Shown piece after piece: positions 55,858 through 64,000 of a DNA stretch of 64,000 bases. Below the pieces are notes generated by a model. It was not told where the DNA came from and ran no database searches. It was given only the letters and a program-made list of their open reading frames with translations. This stretch comes from Persicaria tinctoria (Eukaryota; Streptophyta; Magnoliopsida; Caryophyllales; Polygonaceae), in contig JBANSL010000009.1 in NCBI GenBank assembly GCA_037127255.1, positions 17,683,975 to 17,747,974 of the forward strand. Direction: 5' to 3'. The translations under genes and the position numbers were made by a program. Position 1 is the stretch's first letter. The number at the start of each line of letters is the position of its first letter.

Positions 55858-56220
55858 ATGGGAGTTCCTGAATGGGAGTCTGCTATGGATAAAGAACTCA
55901 TGGCCTTGACAAATAACCACACTTGGAAAGTTACACCTCTCCCTCAAAGTAAGAAAGAAATAGGTTGTAAATGGATCTTTAAGGTTAAATACAGACCAGA
56001 TGGAGCGGTTGAGAGGTACAAAGCAAGGTTACTTGCAAAGGGATATAATCAAATCAAGGATAAGGATTACAAGCAAACTTTTTCACCTGTTGCAAAGCTG
56101 TCTACAGTGAGAATCTTCCTTACAATTGTTGCTTGTAAGGGTTGGTTGTTGCATCAATTAGGTGTTAACAATGCCTTTCTACATGGATACTTGGAGGAAG
56201 AGGTGTACATGAATCCGCCT
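55858..56220 (+). pseudogene. Copia reverse transcriptase, 5' part
   Basis: [51 protein letters not shown] and [20 protein letters not shown]. The first catalytic Asp of motif A (usually [12 protein letters not shown]) is Gly, so the enzyme is dead. The ORF is cut at 56220 by an Athila-like LTR. Confidence 0.88.
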
Positions 56221-58213
56221 TGTAGTAGGAGGAAATCGAGTATGCAAACAAAATATAAATAAATCACAGCAAACCAGATTCCGTCCCTTGCAAATAATTA
56301 CAAGACCTCCTCCTGGTGCAGTGGTGGGAAGTCAGGATCGATCCACGAGGAAGCGTGTTAGCGGAGAAATCTCACCGAAGAGGTCGACAACAGGGGTCCT
56401 AGATCTCGAGTACAACAATTCGACAGAAGATCGGACAGTCGAATAGCACAGCAGCTCTCGGCAATTCTGGTCGATCTCGACTTAGGTCTACTCGAGATCG
56501 AGTATGGTCTTCGTTGACGTCGGCTTGGGTCTTGTCGAGCACCTGCACACAGAAGCTACAACGACCTGGGTCGAAGATCAGTAACTCGAGATCGAGTAGT
56601 GCTAGTCGATCTCGAGGAAGACAGAAACTAAAACGAAAGAAAGTAAATGCAAAGACTTTGGGGTTCGACTTAAACTGTATGAAAAGACTTCCAAGATTGG
56701 GGTTTGCAACAACGATAACCAAGCATGCATAAGGCAGAAATAAAACAAATAATCATGTAACTCGCATCAAAGGACAAGCTTTCGCCTTTTCCAACAATTA
56801 GACAACTCTTTCAAGAAACCCTAATTGTCTCTACTGATTTTATGTTTACAATCCAAGTTGTTAGCATGGACCTCCATTAGATGGGTAATAAACACATAAC
56901 AAGTAGCAGATGCTCAAAACATGATAAAAGTCGGATCTTTACCTCAAACACGCATGACTATCGTCGGGCTTGCCCCAACCCTAGAAGTGGGTGGACTACT
57001 CGCGCTTCATCGCAACCTCAGACATTGATTGATGAAAAGAAACTAATTGCATTAAACCGAACTGAAGAAAGTACAACCGAACAAAGCCAACTTGCTCTCG
57101 CTCCTTTGCCCCACTCGGCCTTTCTTTCTCTCTCTACTACTACTTCTCCTACTGAAATTGAATGATGAAAAACCAGCCCCTAAGGCTTTATTTATAGTGC
57201 TCAAACCCCACTAATCAAGGAAAGAACATCTTATCTCTATCTATATCTAATTATCTACTTGCTAAAAGATAAATAAATAAAATAAAGGAATTAAATCTAA
57301 AATAGGTAAGTCTTCTATGTGTTGAAAGGTCTTCTCTCCATAGATAGAACTTGATAGATGTAGGATAGATCTCGGCCAACTCTCGGATTCCTTCGGCTCC
57401 AAGGATTCCCAGCTCGACACGGACAGCTCACCGCGTAACGCGGCTTCGGACACGGCTCCTCGATCTCGACCAAACTTACTCGAGATCGAGCAACATGGTC
57501 GTCGAGTACGGCTGGCTCGGCATGTCGGGTAGCTGATGCTCAATCAAGCTCGGACAGGTGCTGCTGGGGTCCTCGAGATCGGGTACTTTCCTCGAGATCG
57601 AGTAGATTGGTGCTCGGCGTCTTCAGTCCTCGACTTCTCGACTTGGCACAACTCCTTGACTCCGGACATGGCATCAGGGTGTTGGTCGATCTCGACTAGT
57701 TTACTCGAGATCGAGTAGGGCTCTGTAGTCGGGTTGCTCTGCCTTCAGTTCCTCGATCTGGCCCGTCCTCGACCAAGCACTGCTCGGACACTTTTGGTCG
57801 AGATCGAGTAGATTAACTCGAGATCGAGTAAATCTCTCAGCTTTCTGTTCTGTTCTTAAAACTCACTTTCCCGAGTCCTCGTTCGTCGGATTGACGCATA
57901 TGACCATGCGTTGGAAAGCTCTTTCCGAGGTCTACAACTCTCATGAAGACATCAAAGCTTGATTCAGAATGATGGATGCCGAAAAATGGCCTTTTCTCCA
58001 GCTGCAACATTCTTAGCTTCTCCATGAGTTTCCTTTAAGCTCAAAAGTGCGTCTGATTTCTGCGAAATATAACAAAAACTTATGTAGACCTCCATAATTG
58101 CAAAATAAGTATAAAATACACAGATTCTGTACTATTCTAACCCAAATGTATGAAATGCATGCAGAAATCGTTATAAAAGTAAGTGTAAAATATGGCAATT
58201 TAGGCTCACAACA
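56221..58213 (-). mobile_element. Athila-like solo LTR (copy A)
   Basis: A block of about 1993 bp with TG...CA ends (plus strand TGTAGTAGGAGG...CTCACAACA) splits the copia RT between YMNPP and HPGYKVH. It aligns with 58715-60841 and, reversed, with 32150-33624. A TATAAATA box lies at 57196-57189 on the minus strand. No internal region adjoins it, so it is a solo LTR; a 5-bp target duplication is not clear. It holds many TCGAGATCGA/TCGATCTCGA words. Confidence 0.75.
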
Positions 58214-58527
58214 CTCATCCTGGTTATAAGGTGCATTCTGGTAATGTTTGCAAATTAACTAGATCTCTCTATGGTTTGAAGCAAACAAGTCGTCAATGGA
58301 ATCATGAACTTACAAAGTTCATGCTCAAGTTGGGATACTCTCAGTCTCCTCATGATTTTTCTTTATTTGTCAAAACCTCAGGTGATCACATGATAGTTGC
58401 TCTTGTCTATGTGGACGACATGCTACTCATGGGGAATTCAAGCACTGAAATTGAAGCTACCAAGTCTGCTTTGCACAGGGAATTTACTATCAAAGATCTT
58501 GGTGTTGCAAGGTATTTTCTTGGCATG
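58214..58527 (+). pseudogene. Copia reverse transcriptase, 3' part
   Basis: HPGYKVHSGNVCKLTRSLYG, LKQTSRQWNHELTKFMLKLG and VALVYVDDMLLMGNSSTEIE (motif C YVDD intact), then IKDLGVARYFLG. It ends abruptly at another insertion; copia RNase H and the 3' LTR are absent. Confidence 0.88.
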
Positions 58528-58714
58528 GGATCTCTAGATCCTTTGCATGCATTCTATTTATTGGATTCCACACAATTGAATAATCCCCCTTAGGGTTTGC
58601 CTTTCTCATTGATCTCCTTATATAACAATTACATCGCCTATATATGGTAAGATAAGGATAGATAAATATATACATGCTATTACACCCCCGCAGTCGAAAC
58701 GGGAGGACGATGTT
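58528..58714 (-). mobile_element. LTR-like fragment of another copia element
   Basis: On the minus strand CGTCCTCCCGTTTCGACTGC with GGGGGTGTAAT, a TATATAAGG box near 58620 and a leader give the look of a copia LTR start. It is truncated by LTR copy B. Assignment is tentative. Confidence 0.4.
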
Positions 58715-60841
58715 GTTAAGAGGAAATCGAGTATGCAAATAAAATATAAAGAAATCACAGCAAACCAGATTCTGTCCCTTGCAAATAATTACAAGACCTC
58801 CTCTTGATGCAGCAGCGGGAAGTCAGGATCGATCCACGAGGAAGCGTGTCAGCGGATCCTAGGCAGCGGAAGAATCTCACAAAAGTCGACCACAGAAGTC
58901 CTAGATCTCGAGTACAGCAACTCGACAGAAGATCGGACAGTCGAGTAGAGTAGCAGTCACAGACACTGGTGGTCGATATCGACAAAGGTCTACTCGATAT
59001 CGAGTAAGGCCTGGTCGACTTAGAGTTGTCTTGTCGATCTCATGCACAAATAAGCTACGACGACTCTGGGTCGAGGATTAGTAGTCGAGATCGACCAGGG
59101 CTTGGTCGAGGTCGACAAGGGCAGAAAGTAAAACGAAATTAAATAAATGCAAAGGCTTTGGGATTTCGAACTTTAAATTTAATGTAAAAGGACTTCCAAG
59201 ATTGGGGTTTGCAACAACGATAACCAAACATGCATAAGATAGAATCAAACATAAAATCATGTGAATCGCATCAAAGGACTAAGCTTTCGCCTTTTCCAAC
59301 AATTAGACAACTCTTTCAAGAAACCCTAATTGTCTCTACCGATTTTATGTTTATAATCCAAGTTGTTAGCATGGATCTCCATTAGATGGGCAATAAACAC
59401 ATAAACAAGTAGGAAAATGCTCAGAACATGATAAAGGTCGATTCTTTACATCAATTATGCATGGCTATCGTCGGGCTCGCCCCAACCCTAGAAGTGGGTG
59501 GACTACTCGCGCTTCATCGCAAACTCAGACATTATTGATTTAAAAGAAACAACTTGCATTAAACTAAATTCCAAGACTTTACAATCCCGGCAATCCAACT
59601 CTCGTTGAACGCCAAAACCCTAAAACCTTCGAACTCATAAAACTTCTCTTTGGAACTACTTGTCTTGCTCTGAAATTGAATTAATAAAACTCAGCCCCAT
59701 GGGCTTTATTTATAGTGATCAAACCTTGCTAATCAAGGAAATAATCATCTATCTATATCTACTTAAAGCTTTAAAGATAAATAAATTGCATAAGGACATA
59801 AATTTTTAAAGGAAAAGATAAATCTAAACTAGATAAGTCTTCATGTGTTGATAGATCTCCCTCCATGGATAGAACTTGATCAAATTTGGATAGAATTCTC
59901 GGCCATTCTCGGATTTCTTCGTGCCCAAGGATTCCCAATTCTACTCGGACTGCTCACGTTGACTTGTCTGCGGAAACTGGGCTACTCGATATCGACAAAG
60001 GCTAGTCGATATCGACTAGGACTCATTGTCGACTGGACTTCTCGGGTGGCTCTGCTCGACGTGGCTCGGACATGGTTTCCTAGCGCTTGTCGACCTCGAG
60101 TACACCTAGTCGATCTCGAGTAGACTGGCCTTCCCGACTAGGTTTCCTCGGCGGCTCTACTCGACATGCATGGATCTGGTCTCTGGGCCTAGTCGATCTC
60201 GACTAACCCTAGTCGACATCGAGTAGAAGTGTGGACTCCTGATCGAGCAGCTGTCCCTCGGCATGGACTTGGACCGGCACTAGGTGGCTCGTCAATCTCG
60301 ACTAGGGCTTTGTCGAGATCGAGTAGGATTGTGCTCGGCGTCTTCGTCCTCGGCTTCTCGATCAGCTCTTCTCCTCGTCGACTCCGGGTCTGGCACTAGG
60401 TTTCATCGATCTCGACCAGGTCTTATCGAGATCGAGTTGGGTTCCGGAGCTTGGTTGGTCTGGCTCTCGACGTTGCTCCTGGTCAACAATGCTGTGCTCG
60501 GACATATTCGTCAAGATCGAGTAAGGGCTACTCGAGATCGAGTAGCTTGGGTTCTTAGCTCGATTCGACTGGTTCCCCCGCTGCTTTGACCTTGGACTTC
60601 TGTAGTGGATTTCCCAGCTTTTCCGACCATCCTTAGAATTGCTATAAAATGCCTCGAATTCTGCGATTTAAACAGAAACTGGTGTAGATTCCATAATTTG
60701 GCAAATAACCATAAACCACATAGATTCAGGGGAAGAATTCAAAACACCCCATACTTAAGCTTTCTTGTCCTCAAGCATGAAATGTATGCAGAAATCGATA
60801 TAAAAGTAAATGTAGAACATGGCAAATTAGGCTTACAACAA
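58715..60841 (-). mobile_element. Athila-like 3' LTR (copy B)
   Basis: Plus-strand ends are TGTTAAGAGG and GGCTTACAACA. The TATAAATA box is at 59714-59707 (minus). On its right the reversed polypurine-type sequence (CCCCATACTTAAG, 60845-60857) shows that this is the 3' LTR of a minus-strand element. A short local duplication repeats CACCCCATACTTAAGCTT at about 60745. Contains both TCGATATCGA and TCGAGATCGA words. Confidence 0.8.
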
Positions 60842-61822
60842 ACACCCCATACTTAAGCTTGCTTGTCCTCAAGCAATACTTTCAATTGTCATTCAGGGGA
60901 AGAATTCAAAACTCTCAACATATCAGATTCATTCTCATATAACCCTGCAATCAATTACCATCCTCGAAAAGGTACTAGTGTCACAGATCCATGCATGTGC
61001 AATTATACAAAAGCAACATCTACTCACAAAAGGAGGGTTATGCACAAATAATTCATGTGACAAAGCATTAATAATCAAGAGGACTTTAATTTAAGCTCAA
61101 ATAAGGAGTAGATTTGTAAAAGGCTAAATGTGGGTAATTTTTTGGCAATGTGGTGCTAATGATCCGGGGAAATGGAGTATTTCCAAACTGAATTTCGTAC
61201 CACATTCTTTCTTCATAACATTCATCACCTTGCATAATGCTTTTTCTCAATAATAATGCTTTTACCTCTCTAACCTCAGCACTGCCTTCTCGCGAGTCGC
61301 AAACATGGGTGTCATGAATGGCCCCGGATACTTAGTGCTTTGGACTCCTCACAATGTGTCCCATCTCTCCAAACTATTATCTCAGAGAGCAGGGTCAATC
61401 TACCTTTATCTCCTGAGGTGATTGGATTTTCTTTCACTCATTAAATTTTCCATATAATTCAAACAATTTCCTTCCAAACTTCGATAATGATAATAACAAA
61501 ACAACAACCATATAACATCTCCATAATGTAACATCATTCTCAACATAATCCCCGGATAAGGTAAAGAATGGCAAATATTTGGATCATGTGGAGCAATATA
61601 TGAAATAAGGCATAATATGGCTTTTGTGATGCAATAAGCATAGGTAAGGCTAGGAATATAAACAATGAGCATTATATGGAAATATAAAGTCCTCCATCCT
61701 CTTATCATGCAACATGTCAAAAGCAACTTCAAATTTTACCTCCTTTCATGGTTTTCAACAAAATGTGCACTTCATTGTGACTTCCCTTTACTAGGCAATT
61801 TCATGCTATATCTCTAATGAAT
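60842..61822 (-). other. 3' untranslated region of the minus-strand Athila-like element
   Basis: Positions 61384-61822 are the reverse complement of 31680-32115 and of 63711 onward. The segment stops abruptly at GGATTCATTAGAG (61822), where the plus-strand protease ORF begins. No gene. Confidence 0.8.
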
Positions 61823-61839
61823 CCCTTTACTAGGGTTTC

Positions 61840-63195
61840 TTGAAAGAGTTGTCTAATTGTTTATGTGACATTGGAGCTAGTGTGAGTATAATGCCTTTAA
61901 CAATTTGGTCCAAGATTAAGATAGGTGCCCTAGAGCCTGTGGATGCTAGACTTTACATGGGCAACAACACTGTGGTCATCCCAACAGGCATGGTGGACAA
62001 TGTACCAGTACAAGTAGGTAAATTCTTTGTCCCTGCTGATTTTCTAGTTGTTGATATGCAAGAAGATCCTGCTTGTCCAATTATTCTAGGGAGACCCTTC
62101 TTGGCGACGGTGGATGCCAACATAAGCGTAAGGAAAGGAGTGCTCACCTTCAACATCAGCGATGAGGTAATTGAGTATTCCTTTAATAAAACTGAAAGGC
62201 ATACAGGTCCAATGGAAGAGGTCAAATCTATCTCAGCCGGCTACATCACCTGCGGGGAACCCAAGGTCAGAAATATGACCCCTAAGGAGCTGGAAAAGAG
62301 GGACATGGAGGCCCAGGTGGAGGAGATCATGGCAATCCTAAAAGAGGACGCAGAAAATCCAATCTACACAAACCAAGGTACGTCGTTATGGACTAATTAT
62401 TTTTCGGATGCCTTGGCAGGAACCAAGTATGGGGTCAAGATCGACCAAGGCTCCTCGACATCGAGGACCCTAGTCGATCTCGACCAAACCAAGGAGCCTC
62501 CACCAGCACCAGCCTCGTCGAGCGACCAGACGGAAGAAGAGCCCTACTCGATCTCGAGTACCCTAGTCGAGATCGACAACCACTCGGCTAACTCGATTTC
62601 GTCTTCCTCGACGCTGACTCCACCAGACAAACCAGGCTCCTCGATCTCGACTAGGCTTGTCGAGATCGACCACCACCCGGCTCCACCAGATCCTGTTTCC
62701 TTGACGCTGCAGCCACCAGGAGCAGAAGCCTACTCGAGATCGAGTAGCCTTGTCGAGATCGACAAGCCTTGCCCTTCGTCGACTTCTGCATCCTCGAGCA
62801 GACCACCACCAGAGTCTGCAGCCTTGTCGAGATCGACTAGCCCTAGTCGAGATCGACCAAACACTATGGTTCCCGATTCCGTCTCTGCGAAGGTAAGCCA
62901 AGGTATGGATCTCTCTTCTCCTATTTCCATTAAAGATTTATCTATACATGGGAGAGGTTTGCCTTGGTATGTGCGATTATGCAGGATTTCCAATGATGAG
63001 CCTAAGGAGTATGAAGTTGGAGACAAGCTCTATGTCTCTAAATCAAAGAATCATTGGCTCCCTAACAAATTCAACAAGAAGCGGATGGGACCGTTCGTGG
63101 TGAATAAGATCCATTCTGGAGGATTACAGCTGATGGACAAGAATGGAGTCTTATTTGAGGCCCAGGCTACATGGGCTCTGCAGATGCCACCTTGA
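61840..63195 (+). CDS. Athila-like protease/integrase-tail ORF, copy 2 (open)
   Basis: 451 codons without a stop. A retropepsin-like domain occupies residues about 1-130 (CDIGASVSIMPLTIWSKIKI, IPTGMVDNVPVQVGKFFVP, IILGRPFLATVDANISV), with the active-site Asp present (codon 61867-61869). A linker of about 200 residues (SISSTLVEID, SRSSSLVEID repeats) is encoded by TCGAGATCGA-type words. The tail is GRGLPWYVRLCRISNDEPKE, VGDKLYVSKSKNHWLPNKFN and RMGPFVVNKIHSGGLQLMDK, an integrase C-terminal region. RT, RNase H and the integrase core are missing exactly as in copy 1. The true 5' end (gag) is cut off by the inversion junction, so the ATG at 61840 is only the first one available. Confidence 0.85.
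   Translation: MKELSNCLCDIGASVSIMPLTIWSKIKIGALEPVDARLYMGNNTVVIPTGMVDNVPVQVGKFFVPADFLVVDMQEDPACPIILGRPFLATVDANISVRKGVLTFNISDEVIEYSFNKTERHTGPMEEVKSISAGYITCGEPKVRNMTPKELEKRDMEAQVEEIMAILKEDAENPIYTNQGTSLWTNYFSDALAGTKYGVKIDQGSSTSRTLVDLDQTKEPPPAPASSSDQTEEEPYSISSTLVEIDNHSANSISSSSTLTPPDKPGSSISTRLVEIDHHPAPPDPVSLTLQPPGAEAYSRSSSLVEIDKPCPSSTSASSSRPPPESAALSRSTSPSRDRPNTMVPDSVSAKVSQGMDLSSPISIKDLSIHGRGLPWYVRLCRISNDEPKEYEVGDKLYVSKSKNHWLPNKFNKKRMGPFVVNKIHSGGLQLMDKNGVLFEAQATWALQMPP
62445..62875. repeat. Cluster of TCGAGATCGA/TCGATCTCGA words in copy 2
   Basis: About a dozen TCGANNTCGA words lie between protease and integrase tail, nearly all with AG/CT centres. In copy 1 the centres at this position are mostly TA, AA or TT. 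Confidence 0.95.
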
Positions 63196-64000
63196 GCATA
63201 AATGGAAAGTCGGCCTAGCGACTATAAAATCTAGAGCATGTAAATAGACATTTACTTTTTGGGACTTTTTGGACATTGTTTTGTTTGTTTTTTGTTTTGA
63301 ACACTTTTAGTTTTTCTATTGTGGGTATATGTCTTCTATACTTTTCAGGTCCATGGATAGATGCAAGCTAAAAACGGACTCGGCTCAAGCATTTTAACTC
63401 GATATTATGAGGCCCTACACACCTGTCTAGTGAGTTTCTTTCTTTACCCTTGTTTATATACAGTGAGGACACTATAATGTTTAAGTATGGAGTGGGGGAA
63501 GGGCTTACTTTATGCATGTTTGCCATATTTTGACATTATGTGTGCATATTTAGAATCTATTTCTTTGAATTGCTACATGGCTATTTTGGAATGCATTATT
63601 GATTTATGTGCTTACATGCATGTTTTCCAAAGTTTGAAAAAATGACCCCCATTGAAAATTTTGAAATAATGTCATGGAAGCTTATATTGAACTCGACGAT
63701 GCAAAATTGGATTCATTAGAGATATAGCATGAAATTGCCTAGTAAAGGGAAGTCACAATGAAGTGCATTATTTTCTTAAAAACCCTGAAAGGAGGTAAAA
63801 TTTGAAATTGCTTTTGACATGTTGCATGATAAGATGATGGAGGACTTTATATTTCCATATAATGCTCATATTGTTATAATCCTAGCCTTACCTGTGCTTA
63901 TACATTACACAAAGCCATATTATGCCTTATTTCATATATTGCTCCACATGTTCTAAATGTTTGCCATACTTTACCTTATCCGGGGATTATGTTGAGAATG
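63196..64000 (+). other. 3' untranslated region of Athila-like copy 2, runs off the window
   Basis: It matches 31054-31990, including the TTTAAGTATGGAGTGGGGGA phrase near 63480. No TCGANNTCGA cluster and no gene. The 3' LTR, if present, is beyond the window. Confidence 0.8.

Noticed and set aside
62563..63026. Minus-strand ORFs opposite the copy 2 linker
   Set aside because: Shadow frames of the word-rich plus-strand ORF, with no start context or domain.

Overview
This window is nuclear DNA of a flowering plant, most likely a eudicot. It is AT-rich and dominated by nested transposable elements. It holds one large disease-resistance-like (NLR/LRR) gene and its broken relatives, plus intron-containing fragments of two conserved plant genes, a HECT ubiquitin ligase and chaperonin CCT3. 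No bacterial, organellar or viral genome features were found.

Layout. 1-10.4 kb: remnants duplicated from the 3' flank of the NLR-like gene, interrupted by a nest of Helitrons (about 1263-6402) and a tandemly doubled Helitron-type end (7250-7730). 10.45-14.2 kb: the NLR-like gene on the minus strand (LRR, winged helix, LRR; no P-loop seen), with one frame break near its 5' end, a predicted 5'UTR intron and a TATA box. 14.8-33.6 kb: a degenerate Athila-like Ty3/gypsy derivative whose ORF joins a protease directly to an integrase tail. It is split by a young 14.2-kb Tat-lineage element (16825-30980) with a clean GATTA target-site duplication. That element carries gag, protease, RT, RNase H and integrase (broken by stops), an 11-unit 78-bp tandem array, three intact-looking two-exon B3-domain genes on the antisense strand, a fourth B3 gene on the sense strand, and a two-exon antisense gene of the PF04195 'putative gypsy type transposon' kind.

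33.7-39.2 kb: a CACTA element with captured HECT-ligase and CCT3 pieces and a tRNA-like sequence. 39.3-43.7 kb: copia, hAT and LTR fragments, a MITE, and a Mutator-like element with a 9-bp target duplication. 44.3-47.6 kb: an NLR pseudogene split by a MITE, a 2-kb insertion and a 5'-truncated LINE. 48-58.5 kb: a decayed copia element holding a small LTR-int-LTR-int-LTR element (50433-54682) and an Athila-like LTR. 58.7-64 kb: a second Athila-like LTR in minus orientation, joined head to head to a second protease/integrase-tail ORF that is still open.

The main finding is that two unrelated retroelement families are each peppered with their own short CpG word. The Athila-like family carries TCGANNTCGA in LTR, UTR and ORF, and in the ORF it falls in all three reading frames. 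The Tat family carries a CGCGG/CCGCGG word throughout, and it also encodes DNA-binding B3 proteins. This resembles the element-specific motifs used by anti-silencing systems such as VANDAL/VANC. The link is inference.
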